A DNA stretch of 33,558 nucleotides from a virus. Shown piece after piece: positions 23,713-31,165 of this stretch (positions are counted from its first letter, which is position 1; each line of letters begins with the position of its first letter). Under the pieces are notes generated by a model, which was not told the origin of the DNA, did not search any database, and saw only the letters and a program-made list of their open reading frames with translations. The stretch lies in the IMG/VR virus record IMGVR_UViG_3300030107_001023, positions 1 to 33,558 of that record; one strand, written 5' to 3'. The position numbers were made by a program, and so were the translations under genes.

Positions 23713-24224
23713 AGTTTTACTGGTAGCTTTTCTATAATTTGTTGAGCAGTATTTCTATCTGTCTTAAACCATTCTCCGTTATGTTCTTTAACAATCTTTT
23801 TAAGTTCTCGCATAACTTTTGTTTCTGCTTTTCTTCTGTCGTTAAATCTTCTTGAATAGATAAGTTTATAATCTCTATGTGGACTGCTTGTTTGATAACC
23901 ATTACATCTGTCTTCTGCATCAACAGCCATACCAATCTTGAGCCAACCATCAAAAGAAGGATTAGCTATTATATATACATAACCTTCTGTAGTTTTTTCA
24001 TATCCTTTTAAAGATGAGAAAGCAGCGCCTTCAAATGTTTTATATCTTCCTGCTTTGTACAGAGGATGAGACTTAGGTATGTATTTTCCATTAACAAACA
24101 TGCGTGTATTGTTTTTCTTTTCATGTGAGTTTACTCGTCTTCTTCCGTCTGCTTGTCCAACGTACCACCATTCTCCGTCTTCAAATCTTATGTTTTTTGT
24201 TTTAGTGTGTTTCACTCCAGTCAT
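23709..24224 (-). CDS. GIY-YIG-like nuclease, T5orf172 family
   Basis: 171 residues. The N-terminal half (about 1-75) is basic with Lys, Asn and Tyr and may bind DNA. Residues about 82-165 carry a GIY-YIG-type core: GYVYIIAN (GIY strand), WLKIGMAVDAEDR (YIG strand plus Arg), the RKAETKVMRELK helix with the metal-binding Glu, and GEWFK near the end. This is the pattern of the T5orf172/MUG113 subfamily. It lies between polymerase and exonuclease genes with 23- and 4-base overlaps. It could be a repair, host-degradation or homing-type nuclease; no intron is seen beside it. Confidence 0.78.
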   Translation of the reverse strand: MTGVKHTKTKNIRFEDGEWWYVGQADGRRRVNSHEKKNNTRMFVNGKYIPKSHPLYKAGRYKTFEGAAFSSLKGYEKTTEGYVYIIANPSFDGWLKIGMAVDAEDRCNGYQTSSPHRDYKLIYSRRFNDRRKAETKVMRELKKIVKEHNGEWFKTDRNTAQQIIEKLPVKL

Positions 24225-25965
24225 CTCCTACTTTATATTCGGCATCTAATGGACACCTCATGTTATAATAATCTCCTGCATCTTCAATTGCTTTGACTGC
24301 AAGAGAACCAAAATCTTTAGCGTGGTCTTCTCTAACTTCAACTTGCCACTCGTCATGTATGTTTGCAACAAACTTATAATCTAAATTGTTTTTAGTTGCT
24401 TCTTTATCTAACATGATCAATGCTCTTTTCATTACGATTGCTCCACCGCCTTGTAGTAAACTATTCAGAGAAGCGTGTGCGTTTCTTATAAATATCTTTC
24501 TACCATCTATTCCTTTGAGATAACCTTTTGCCGATGCTTTTGTAACTCTCTCTCGAAGTCGTTTAAATGAAGGTTGATTAGCAAAGAAGCGTTCCTTAAG
24601 TCTAGCTCCATCTTCTTTGCTTCCTCCAACCACTTGTCCAATTTTGGTATCTCCTGCTCCGTATAAGAGTGCATAGATGAAAGTTTTTGCCTGATCTCTT
24701 GATTGAAGTCCTGCAGTTTTTTGATTCCTTGTATGGATATCTCCGTTAATAATTTCATTTGTAAATTCCTCGTCTTTCATATAATGTGCTAACATTCGTA
24801 GCTCCAACCCTGAAGCATCAATGCCTACTAATTTATTTCCTTTTTTAACTGTCCAACAAGACCTACATTCTTCTCCGTAAGGACTCTTAACAGAAGGAAC
24901 TTGAGCCATATTGGGATTACGATGGGTCATTCGACCTGTGATTGTGCCGTTAGGTATCACAAACCCATGTACTCTTCCATCATCTTCAACAAACTTGATC
25001 CAAGATTCTACTTGAGCAATTCTTTTCTGAAGAAGAAGATACTCTGCAATAAGTTGAGCTTCAGGTATGTCTGTTATTTTATGTAGAACTTTCTCGTCAA
25101 CAATCGGTTGCCCTGTCGGTGTAAATTTCTTAGGCTTCCAACCAAAGTCTTGTAAGTATTCTCCAATTTGTTTTCTTGATCCTAAATTAAAAGGGATCTC
25201 GTATGTACGAATAACAAAAGGTTCTCCATCTAATAGATGTTGTAGTTCATCGTCAAGAAGTTTTGTTCTCTTTTTTGTTGTTTCATTCTGAGCCATACGA
25301 CCTAACTTACCACTCTTTAAAATAATGGGTGTCAGTTTTTCTTTCATTACTTTAGGCTTGAAAGTTTCGTGTACTTCTTCCTCAACCTCATTCATTCTTT
25401 TATAAAGACTGGCTAATAAACTCTCGGCTTTTGTTTGATTAAACTCGAAGCCATCCTGTTCTTGTTCTTTTAATATTAAACTTACTCCTTGTTCTAGACG
25501 TGCGCTTTCTTTTGAAAATCCTGCCGACTCTTGTTGAATAAGTCTATGATAAACTTGAGTATTAAGCTTAACATCTCTAACACAGTAGTCCATCATCTCT
25601 TCAGAGTATTGTGAGTAGTCTTCAAACTCAATCTTATTGTAGTTAAGTTTGTATCCCCACATCTCTAAGCTATGTCCTCCCTCTCTTACTGGATTGAATA
25701 GTCTAGACAATACAAGCGTATCAATTACTTTCTTGTTTGAGAGATCAACTCCTGTTAATTTTTTAATAACAGGAATATCAAACCCTATAATGTTATGCCC
25801 TAATAACACGTCTGCTGATTTCAATAACTCAAGACCTGACTCTAACTGGTGAGGAGCAAACCGATAGATTTTGTTAGAATCAAGATCTTGAGCCACGATA
25901 CACCACAGTTTTGTGGCTTTCAAATCGTCTGTTTCAATGTCAAATACAAGCTTAAGCATAGTCAT
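24202..25965 (-). CDS. T7-like family A DNA polymerase
   Basis: 587 residues from ATG 25965 (a second ATG at 25959 is also possible), shorter than the 704 of T7 gp5. The 3'-5' exonuclease domain starts with VFDIETDD and continues with LLGHNIIGFDIPV and MMDYCVRDVKLN. Polymerase motif A is GIDASGLELRMLAHY (near 380), motif B is RDQAKTFIYALLYGAGD (near 421) and motif C is HDEWQVE (near 538). The residue equivalent to E. coli Phe762 and T7 Tyr526 is Tyr. No DnaJ-like insertion as reported for phage HMO-2011 polymerase is seen. It replicates the phage genome with the adjacent primase-helicase and ssDNA-binding protein. Confidence 0.95.
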   Translation of the reverse strand: MTMLKLVFDIETDDLKATKLWCIVAQDLDSNKIYRFAPHQLESGLELLKSADVLLGHNIIGFDIPVIKKLTGVDLSNKKVIDTLVLSRLFNPVREGGHSLEMWGYKLNYNKIEFEDYSQYSEEMMDYCVRDVKLNTQVYHRLIQQESAGFSKESARLEQGVSLILKEQEQDGFEFNQTKAESLLASLYKRMNEVEEEVHETFKPKVMKEKLTPIILKSGKLGRMAQNETTKKRTKLLDDELQHLLDGEPFVIRTYEIPFNLGSRKQIGEYLQDFGWKPKKFTPTGQPIVDEKVLHKITDIPEAQLIAEYLLLQKRIAQVESWIKFVEDDGRVHGFVIPNGTITGRMTHRNPNMAQVPSVKSPYGEECRSCWTVKKGNKLVGIDASGLELRMLAHYMKDEEFTNEIINGDIHTRNQKTAGLQSRDQAKTFIYALLYGAGDTKIGQVVGGSKEDGARLKERFFANQPSFKRLRERVTKASAKGYLKGIDGRKIFIRNAHASLNSLLQGGGAIVMKRALIMLDKEATKNNLDYKFVANIHDEWQVEVREDHAKDFGSLAVKAIEDAGDYYNMRCPLDAEYKVGDDWSETH

Positions 25966-27664
25966 CAAACTCTATGTCTTTACCATCGTCTTCATAATCT
26001 TCTGTTGGAATCTCATTTAAACGACCTGTATCTCTGTCGTAAAGAAGCCGACAAGCCAGACCAACATCACCTGTGTATCTTGATTTCAATACACGAAGCT
26101 GTGTTGTATTGGATTCTTGAATATCCTCTGCTTGTTGATTTCTTTCTAATGCGATTACACAATCACTTAACTGTGCAATAGATTGACTACCTCTCAAATG
26201 ACTTAGACTTACTTGGACTCCATTCTCATGTCCTTTGTTGCCGTCTACTCGTCTAAGGTGAGACACTAAGATAAGTCCTGCACCTGTTTCTTCGCAAATA
26301 GATCTTAACTTTGTCATAATAGAATCAATAGCTCTTCGTTCATCTCCTTCGTACATTGCACTAACTAACATGTGTAAGTGATCGACCACTACCCATTTAC
26401 AACCACAACCAACAATCATGTATCTTAGTTTAGAGAAGATGTCTTCGATAGAGTTCGTTCCGAAATGTGCATGTACCCATACACGATTCTCATTCTTTCC
26501 GTTATAAAGTATATCAAAGTAATCATTGATTTCTTCTTTAGAAAGCTGTTCTAATTCTTGTTCAATGTATAGTCTCTTGTTGGCTTCGATAGATAGGATA
26601 CCACTGATGGTTCTGTTAGGATCTTCTTCTAAAGCAATGATACCTACATTATCTTCTGTGTTTTTAATGAGCCAATGTTCTAGTTCTCTAGTGACTGAAG
26701 ACTTACCCAAGCCTGTACCACCTGTAAAGGTGACAAGTTCTCCTTGTCTCAAGCCATACAGTTTCTTGTTGAGTCCTTCATAAGGATAAGGAACGCTCGC
26801 TTTCTTTTCTCTTGTAAAGAACTTATCTTTAAACTCTGATACATTAATAACACCTGCAGGAGTATAAGTCTTTGCTGACCACCATGCTTGACTAAATGCG
26901 TTTCCTTTGTTGGCAATCAACATATCATTTGGATCATTGAACTGTTCAGGTAAGGTCATGATCTTTGCTTTGCTTGGAGTAAATAACCTAGCAACTTTCT
27001 TTGATGCTTCTTTTCCTGCTTTGTCGTTGTCAAAACAAATGACGATGTTATCAAAAGATTCTAAAAACTCTAGGCTTTCTTTGACATCTTTGACTGCGCC
27101 TGAAGCACCTCGTTTGATAGATACGACTGCCCATTTTGATCCAAGCATTTCGTAACCTGCCATTGCATCACACTCACCTTCAACAAGAGTAACATACTTA
27201 CCGCCACCACTAAAGAGTTGCTCTCCGAATAGACCTGCCTCTGTAGTAGCGCCAGTCCAACTAAAGTTTTTAGATATTCCGTCATGGCTTTTGTATCGTA
27301 CCTTTGTAGCAACCATTTGATTGCCTGAATAAAAAGGATAGATGTGATCACCTGTTGCTTCGACAACTTTAACTCCGTACTTAATAGCTGTTGCCTTAGA
27401 TATTTTACGATCTGTTAAGTCTGTGAATGTTCCGTTGGAAGGAACGCTTAACTTATTTCTGTGATCTTTTATTTTAGATACAGTGGTTGTTTTTCTTTCT
27501 AATCCTTGAGACTCACATGCCTTGTCATAATCGTGGAAGTGTGTGTCGCAACTAAAACAGTGCGCTGATCCGTCTTTGTTCTTACCGACTGGATCTGATC
27601 CACCACACTCAGGACAAGGCAGTTTGTATTCATCCCAATTTGATCCTTCATGATCTGTCATCAT
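25952..27664 (-). CDS. T7 gp4-like primase-helicase
   Basis: 570 residues (T7 gp4 has 566). The N-terminal zinc finger uses C17, C20, C36 and C39 (CPECGG, HCFSCD). A TOPRIM primase domain follows, with VTLVEGECDAMAGYEML and ICFDNDKAG. The RecA-type helicase domain has Walker A GGTGLGKSS, Walker B WVVVDHLHML, and the later LRGSQSIAQLSDCVIAL motif. The acidic C-terminal tail (EDDGKDIEFDDYA) is like the gp4 tail that binds polymerase. Start at ATG 27664 with AAGGAG 8 bases upstream. The polymerase start overlaps its end. Confidence 0.95.
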   Translation of the reverse strand: MMTDHEGSNWDEYKLPCPECGGSDPVGKNKDGSAHCFSCDTHFHDYDKACESQGLERKTTTVSKIKDHRNKLSVPSNGTFTDLTDRKISKATAIKYGVKVVEATGDHIYPFYSGNQMVATKVRYKSHDGISKNFSWTGATTEAGLFGEQLFSGGGKYVTLVEGECDAMAGYEMLGSKWAVVSIKRGASGAVKDVKESLEFLESFDNIVICFDNDKAGKEASKKVARLFTPSKAKIMTLPEQFNDPNDMLIANKGNAFSQAWWSAKTYTPAGVINVSEFKDKFFTREKKASVPYPYEGLNKKLYGLRQGELVTFTGGTGLGKSSVTRELEHWLIKNTEDNVGIIALEEDPNRTISGILSIEANKRLYIEQELEQLSKEEINDYFDILYNGKNENRVWVHAHFGTNSIEDIFSKLRYMIVGCGCKWVVVDHLHMLVSAMYEGDERRAIDSIMTKLRSICEETGAGLILVSHLRRVDGNKGHENGVQVSLSHLRGSQSIAQLSDCVIALERNQQAEDIQESNTTQLRVLKSRYTGDVGLACRLLYDRDTGRLNEIPTEDYEDDGKDIEFDDYA

Positions 27665-27975
27665 TTGTTTTGCTCCTTCTCGTTATTAAAATCTGTGGTA
27701 GTTTTTTAGTTCCGAAGATAACTACCAACTCCTCCAACAGCAACATAACTATCGGTTTTTTAAGTGCCTGTCAACACTAGTTTGTAAGTAAACTAAACTC
27801 CTGACCCTAGGATTTTAAGTCATACTCTCAGGACTGATGACTTGATAAAGCGTTGTTCATTAACAGGATTTATACTTTAAATGCTATCCTCTTTTCCGCA
27901 TACTTTATCTTTTATGGCTTGAGTTTTAACATGTCTCATTTAACTCACCACGTGAATCAGTGAGTACCATAGTTG
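27665..27975 (-). other. Non-coding gap with several inverted repeats
   Basis: About 310 bases without a convincing gene, upstream of primase-helicase. Inverted repeats: GGTAGTT 27697-27703 with AACTACC 27720-27726; TAGTTT with AAACTA around 27778-27796; AAGTCAT with ATGACTT near 27820-27846; ACTCAC with GTGAGT around 27943-27965. A TTGACA box reads on the minus strand at 27774-27769 but the -10 at 17 bases is poor (TAGTTA). Two tiny frames (20 and 32 codons) exist without support. It may be a structured leader, an origin or an RNA gene; nothing decides between these. Confidence 0.45.
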
Positions 27976-28254
27976 TTAGTCCTCTTCAGGAGGAAATGCA
28001 TCTGTCTCTTCGATGTCAACTTCAGGAAGTGCTACTTCAGCGCCATCACTGTTGACTATATCTACGATTCGGTTAGAAAAGAAATTGATACTTGCTTGTA
28101 TCTCTTCCAAATCAAGAGTCATGTTAGCCTTCTTCTGATTGAGTCTTTGAAGTCTACCAAAGATGGCTTGTCCTTCTTCAGGTAAATCATCTACAGATAT
28201 TTTTACTCCATCGATCTCAATATAAGGCATCTCGTTTTGTAATTCTTCGTTCAT
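27976..28254 (-). CDS. Small acidic hypothetical phage protein (DUF6447-like)
   Basis: 92 residues from ATG 28254, chosen because GGAGA lies 7 bases upstream; an ATG four codons earlier has no ribosome site. The sequence contains a YIEIDGVKISVDDLPEEGQA segment, then a helical region (LQRLNQKKANMTLDLEEIQA) and an acidic tail. This pattern of a short strand, a 'DLPEEG/LSEEA' turn and a helical pair resembles DUF6447-type phage proteins, as I recall them. It follows the ssDNA-binding gene by 18 bases. Function unknown. Confidence 0.7.
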   Translation of the reverse strand: MNEELQNEMPYIEIDGVKISVDDLPEEGQAIFGRLQRLNQKKANMTLDLEEIQASINFFSNRIVDIVNSDGAEVALPEVDIEETDAFPPEED

Positions 28255-28272
28255 ATTGTTCTCCATTTTAAA

Positions 28273-28740
28273 TTAAAATTCGTCATCGTCAAAGTCGCTT
28301 TCACCGCCACCACCTGTATATTCAACAAGGTCAATGATCTTTACTTTGACTAGATCAAGTCCTTGAAACTTACCATAGGAGTTATCAACTGCCCACTCTC
28401 TATACTTGACTAATACTCTTGAGCCATTACCTACAGTCAGGTCAACTTGCTCTCCGTTAGCATCGTATAGTTTGGGTTTGATATTAGGTGTTCCGTCTTT
28501 ACGACTTACCTTTCTTTTAATCATAACGGCTCTGCCTTCGTAATGATCGGAAGTTTTTTGGCTTCCGTCTTTTTTCTTAGCTGTTCCGTTAATAGTAGGG
28601 AAACCCTTTGCTTCTAAATCATCTGCTACTGCATCATCAATGACCAGTTCTATTTGATAAACTGGTTCAAAGGTAGTGCTAGGCACAGTGATGTTAGCCC
28701 AATAAGCAATTCCTTCTACTGTTTTAATACTGTTATCCAT
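28273..28740 (-). CDS. T7 gp2.5-like ssDNA-binding protein
   Basis: 155 residues. The body is a beta-rich OB-fold-like domain starting VEGIAYWANITVPS, with conserved positions ARD-type replaced by YQIELVIDD, then VMIKRKVSRKDG and VLVKYREWAVDNSYGKFQGLDL. The tail ESDFDDDEF is acidic and ends in Phe, as in T7 gp2.5, where it contacts polymerase and helicase. It is the first gene after the consensus promoter at 28785-28813 and precedes the primase-helicase, fitting a replication operon. The GAGG upstream is 12 or so bases from the ATG. Confidence 0.85.
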   Translation of the reverse strand: MDNSIKTVEGIAYWANITVPSTTFEPVYQIELVIDDAVADDLEAKGFPTINGTAKKKDGSQKTSDHYEGRAVMIKRKVSRKDGTPNIKPKLYDANGEQVDLTVGNGSRVLVKYREWAVDNSYGKFQGLDLVKVKIIDLVEYTGGGGESDFDDDEF

Positions 28741-28784
28741 AATTATATATTTACCTCATTGTTGTTAGATTAAACTTGACAGGC

Positions 28785-28813
28785 ATTATACCACATCTTG
28801 TCATAAATGTCAA
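28785..28813 (-). promoter_or_regulatory. Perfect consensus sigma-70-type promoter for the replication genes
   Basis: On the minus strand TTGACA (28813-28808), 17 bases, TATAAT (28790-28785) match the bacterial vegetative consensus at all 12 positions. Transcription should start near 28778, about 38 bases before the ssDNA-binding protein ATG. CTTGACA at 28775-28781 and TGTCAAG at 28808-28814 form a 7-base inverted repeat bracketing the core, a possible operator. Confidence 0.85.
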
Positions 28814-29020
28814 GTCTTTTTTTTCGTTCTGGATAATAGGGAGTAAAGAAAAGTGCGCTGGTTTTTTTCGAGCCATCAGAAAAACCAACTAGAAAAACTA
28901 ATCTGTTCTGGACAGAACGGAACTCACCTCGTAGTTGTTGAATCAAACCACAAAAAGAAAAAGTGTGGGCAAGATTCCGTTGGGTCTTATTGTTTTTTAC
29001 TTTTATATTATCCATCTGTT
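28814..29020 (-). other. Intergenic transcribed region, candidate leader or small RNA
   Basis: About 200 bases lie between two strong minus-strand promoters. They contain AACGGAA 28916-28922 pairing with TTCCGTT 28975-28981, a 14-base palindrome (GTTCTG-GA-CAGAAC) at 28905-28918, and runs of T/A. An 81-codon frame exists but starts at the expected transcription start of the upstream promoter and ends in the downstream promoter, with no ribosome site, so it is not called a gene. A structured leader, small RNA or regulatory region is possible. Confidence 0.4.
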
Positions 29021-29049
29021 AGTATAAGTCTTTATTAAGTTCTTGTCAA
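29021..29049 (-). promoter_or_regulatory. Consensus sigma-70-type promoter
   Basis: On the minus strand TTGACA (29049-29044), 17 bases, TATACT (29026-29021). It has the same hexamers and spacing as the plus-strand promoter at 11188-11216. The -35 box overlaps the stop of the upstream gene. Transcription should start near 29014, giving a long leader that reads through the second promoter into the replication genes. Confidence 0.8.
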
Positions 29050-29546
29050 GTATTATTTTTAGTGGTCCACCAATCGGGCTTGGCTCTGCCTTGTTCCCAT
29101 TTAGCATAATGCTTTTCGTTGATACAGTAATCACGATAGGCTTGAATAGGATCATACAATCTTTTGTATTTGTCAGGCATAGCCTGTGCAACTGGTGTCA
29201 TAGTTTTTAAAGGTATGTTGTTTGGCGGTTCAGACAAAAGAATATACAAGTCATTTACGCTTTTATGTTTTTTATTGTAGCGAAAAGCATACTCATCACC
29301 TAATGCTAGGAAATGTCTAAGAAGCCAATAATAATTTTCACTGGTTTCTCTTGCCCAAACAGTGCAAGGATGATTCCAGTAAGCTCTCTTGTATAAACCT
29401 ACCTTGTCTGCATACTCATCACCATCTAACTCTCGGTGTGCTGTGCATAACATCTGTGCTGTTTCTAAGGGCATCTTGACTAACATCTTATCAGGCTGTG
29501 CTTTAGCTGAAGCTACTGGACAGTCATAAAAATAAAATATGTTCAT
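29046..29546 (-). CDS. Conserved phage protein of unknown function (166 aa)
   Basis: 166 residues. Recognisable conserved segments are DKMLVKMPLETAQMLCTAHR (about 19-38), YWNHPCTVWARETSENYYWL, RYNKKHKSVNDL, AMPDKYK and a C-terminal Trp-rich KPDWW. This pattern recurs in hypothetical proteins of cyanophages and other marine phages from memory. The many His, Asp, Lys, Tyr and Trp in fixed places suggest an enzyme or nucleic acid-binding protein, but I cannot assign an activity. It starts 1 base after the stop of the preceding gene. Confidence 0.75.
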   Translation of the reverse strand: MNIFYFYDCPVASAKAQPDKMLVKMPLETAQMLCTAHRELDGDEYADKVGLYKRAYWNHPCTVWARETSENYYWLLRHFLALGDEYAFRYNKKHKSVNDLYILLSEPPNNIPLKTMTPVAQAMPDKYKRLYDPIQAYRDYCINEKHYAKWEQGRAKPDWWTTKNNT

Positions 29547-29547
29547 C

Positions 29548-29718
29548 TTAATATCTCTCTACTTCATAGACTTCTGTTTCGTTGGTGCAATGTTCGTATC
29601 TTTGAACCTGATCTCCGTCAAGCCAACGATCTCTTGCATCTTCTTCTGACTCTGCTTCGACTTGATATTCTTCATACCAATGTCCGATTACTTTAACATG
29701 AACGCTGTAAGTTTCCAT
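29548..29718 (-). CDS. Small hypothetical protein (56 aa)
   Basis: 56 residues from ATG 29718, chosen because AAGGAG sits 8 bases before it; a longer frame to 29760 lacks this. The protein reads ETYSVHVKVIGHWYEEYQVE then an acidic helix (AESEEDARDRWLDG), the plan of short phage proteins with a YxV-A-S-EEA pattern. Function unknown. Confidence 0.65.
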   Translation of the reverse strand: METYSVHVKVIGHWYEEYQVEAESEEDARDRWLDGDQVQRYEHCTNETEVYEVERY

Positions 29719-29734
29719 TTGTTTTACTCCTTCT

Positions 29735-29974
29735 TTATTTATTTCTTTTAGTATAATCATAGTGATAGACTTTGGGATTATCTAAACCATTAACAATCTT
29801 TATTCTACCTAATCCATGCATCTTAAACTTAGCCTTATTAAGTAATTCATAATCATTATTATTATTTAATCTAATCACTACTGACATGTCTTTAAACTGT
29901 CTTAGATAATCTCTAGCTGTTTCTATATCTTTTAGGTTTAGGTTTAGTCCAGTCCAATTATAATTATCATTCAT
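29735..29974 (-). CDS. Small hypothetical protein (79 aa)
   Basis: 79 residues, Asn/Asp/Leu/Lys rich, with DIETARDYLRQFKDMSVVIR in the middle and a basic C-terminus (YDYTKRNK). AAGGAGTAAAACAA directly precedes the ATG, the ribosome-site form shared with several minus-strand genes. No motif is recognised. It is the first gene after the promoter-like motif at 30000-30028. Confidence 0.65.
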   Translation of the reverse strand: MNDNYNWTGLNLNLKDIETARDYLRQFKDMSVVIRLNNNNDYELLNKAKFKMHGLGRIKIVNGLDNPKVYHYDYTKRNK

Positions 29975-29999
29975 TTGTTTTACTCCTTTGTGAAGTTAG

Positions 30000-30028
30000 A
30001 GGGTATCATAGTTTAGATCAAAAGTCAA
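30000..30028 (-). promoter_or_regulatory. Promoter-like element before the 29735-29974 gene
   Basis: TTGACT (30028-30023), 17 bases, then TACCCT (30005-30000) on the minus strand: a good -35 and a weak -10. The 23 bases from 30028 to 30006 (TTGACT to TATGA) recur with 4 mismatches at 32868-32846, which strengthens the case for a shared regulatory element. Confidence 0.45.
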
Positions 30029-30042
30029 GCATTATTTTTTAT

Positions 30043-30219
30043 TTAACTGTTGTATTTTTCCAACACTTCTTTTAATTTAAAGACTCTGAAGGTTTCTCTT
30101 TCTAAGTTTTCTTCTTTGTAAACTCCCAAGTAATAATCTCCAGTCATACCATCTCTAAATACTTTTAGGTCGTAGTCCTCAAAGACTTCTATGAAGTTGT
30201 TAAATGCTTCTTGATTCAT
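30043..30219 (-). CDS. Small hypothetical protein (58 aa)
   Basis: 58 residues beginning NQEAFNNFIEVFEDYDLKVF and ending in a Lys/Glu helix (VFKLKEVLEKYNS). AGAGGA lies 6 bases before the ATG. The start overlaps the previous gene's end by 20 bases. It looks like a compact alpha/beta protein with a DYY-GVY strand. No family known. Confidence 0.6.
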   Translation of the reverse strand: MNQEAFNNFIEVFEDYDLKVFRDGMTGDYYLGVYKEENLERETFRVFKLKEVLEKYNS

Positions 30220-30388
30220 AACGATCCTCTAATATTATTTCTAAGATAACATCTAAGTCATCGTCTGCATGTAAATTTTTAGAGTATGCAATCTCATTGA
30301 TTTCTTTTGAAAGCTTACCTGCATTTAGTTCATCTTCAATATCTTCGTAGATATTCTCAATGATCATTTCGTTTATTAAGTGGCTCAT
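30200..30388 (-). CDS. Small acidic hypothetical protein (62 aa)
   Basis: 62 residues, acidic and helical (IYEDIEDELNAGKLSKEI and DDDLDVILEIILED). GAGAGGA precedes the ATG, which overlaps the preceding stop by 4 bases (ATGA). No motif. The high acidity resembles small early phage proteins that mimic DNA or bind host factors, but there is no direct evidence for this. Confidence 0.6.
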   Translation of the reverse strand: MSHLINEMIIENIYEDIEDELNAGKLSKEINEIAYSKNLHADDDLDVILEIILEDRYESRSI

Positions 30389-30567
30389 AGTTCCTCTCCA
30401 TTATAAAATTCATCTACATAATCTGCTATGCTATCAGTAGAAAATCCTTTAGAAATCAATAAGTTATGTTGTCTTTCTAATTCATCTTCTAGATCGTAGC
30501 TCATGCCATTCAGATAATATAAATCGTTTTCGTCTTGGTAATCGTTGTCGTTAAATTCGTAAGTCAT
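30385..30567 (-). CDS. Small acidic hypothetical protein (60 aa)
   Basis: 60 residues, strongly acidic and Asn/Tyr rich (FNDNDYQDENDLYYLNGMS), with a helical C-terminal half. AAGGAGTAAAATAAA precedes the ATG. Function unknown; coupled to the next gene by an ATGA overlap. Confidence 0.6.
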   Translation of the reverse strand: MTYEFNDNDYQDENDLYYLNGMSYDLEDELERQHNLLISKGFSTDSIADYVDEFYNGEEL

Positions 30568-30568
30568 T

Positions 30569-30745
30569 TTATTTTACTCCTTCTATCCATTGTTCAAATT
30601 GTCTAGTGCTTTTTACACTACAGATTTCTAAAATTATTCTGGCTCTAACAGTTGGAAAATTAGTCTTTAAAATTTCATTTTCTAACTCATGATTTAACCA
30701 TTTTAATTTCTTCATATGTAGTTCAGTATTAGCTTTGATTTTCAT
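30569..30745 (-). CDS. Small basic hypothetical protein (58 aa)
   Basis: 58 residues, Lys-rich and helical (MKKLKWLNHELENEILK, then RARIILEICSVKSTRQF). TGGAGGA lies 8 bases upstream and the ATG overlaps the previous stop by one base (TAATG). No family is known. The following gene's ribosome site lies within its 3' end. Confidence 0.6.
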   Translation of the reverse strand: MKIKANTELHMKKLKWLNHELENEILKTNFPTVRARIILEICSVKSTRQFEQWIEGVK

Positions 30746-30933
30746 TATTGTGATCCTCCACTATGTTTCCATTGATTAAAAAATGTTTCTCTTACCCAGT
30801 CAATAACCTTTTCTTTATCTTCTTCTGATCTAAATTTAGCTTCAACAAGTAAAGGCTCCATTTCATTTGCGTATTCGTTTAGTTTTTTAAAGTCTTTTCT
30901 TACATCTAAGTATCTATTATAACTCATTGTCAT
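30745..30933 (-). CDS. Small hypothetical protein (62 aa)
   Basis: 62 residues from ATG 30933, which has GGAGGAGG 3-4 bases upstream; a second ATG two codons on gives better spacing and may be used. A longer frame from 30963 would bypass the ribosome site. The protein is charged and helical (YLDVRKDFKKLNEYANEMEP, EEDKEKVIDWVRETF). Function unknown. Confidence 0.6.
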   Translation of the reverse strand: MTMSYNRYLDVRKDFKKLNEYANEMEPLLVEAKFRSEEDKEKVIDWVRETFFNQWKHSGGSQ

Positions 30934-31165
30934 AGTCCTCCTCCGTTTCTCTTTCCATCTCATCTAATCGATAAGACATTAGTTCTCTTAGCATTTCATC
31001 TTGGTTGAGCCTGTTATGGATCTCATCCTCAATAAACTTTTGTTGTTCTGCCTTTGTCCATGTTAAGCCCAGTCCAAGCATCGTTTCCATCATCTTCTCA
31101 GCCTTTTGCCGTGCTTGTAGCTTGATCAAAGCCGTGTTTATTTTTTTATCTATTGGTTCATTCAT
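30917..31165 (-). CDS. Small helical hypothetical protein (82 aa)
   Basis: 82 residues from ATG 31165, chosen over 31192 because AAGGAGGAGGTG sits 9 or so bases upstream. Long amphipathic helices (LIKLQARQKAEKMMETML and AEQQKFIEDEIHNRL) and an acidic end. It starts inside the last codons of the zinc-ribbon gene at a copy of the recurring junction repeat. Function unknown. Confidence 0.6.
   Translation of the reverse strand: MNEPIDKKINTALIKLQARQKAEKMMETMLGLGLTWTKAEQQKFIEDEIHNRLNQDEMLRELMSYRLDEMERETEEDYDNEL

Noticed and set aside
27815-27850. CTGATGA resembling a hammerhead ribozyme core
   Set aside because: The required GAAA and cleavage-site elements with three stems are not present.
27877-27939. 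20-codon minus-strand frame (and a 32-codon one near 27750) in the gap before primase-helicase
   Set aside because: Short frames with weak or no ribosome sites in a region full of inverted repeats; chance cannot be excluded.
19700-28200. Plus-strand frames of 60-110 codons opposite the replication genes
   Set aside because: All lie antisense to well-supported genes, lack ribosome sites and have composition typical of reverse-strand shadows.
28903-28918. CTGT...ACAG and GTTC...GAAC dyad as a LexA box
   Set aside because: Spacing does not fit the gamma- (CTGT-N8-ACAG) or alphaproteobacterial (GTTC-N7-GTTC) SOS boxes. It is kept only as a palindrome.
28770-29015. 81-codon minus-strand frame between the two promoters
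   Set aside because: Its ATG falls at the predicted transcription start, there is no ribosome site, and its last codons are the downstream promoter itself. The protein shows no family features.
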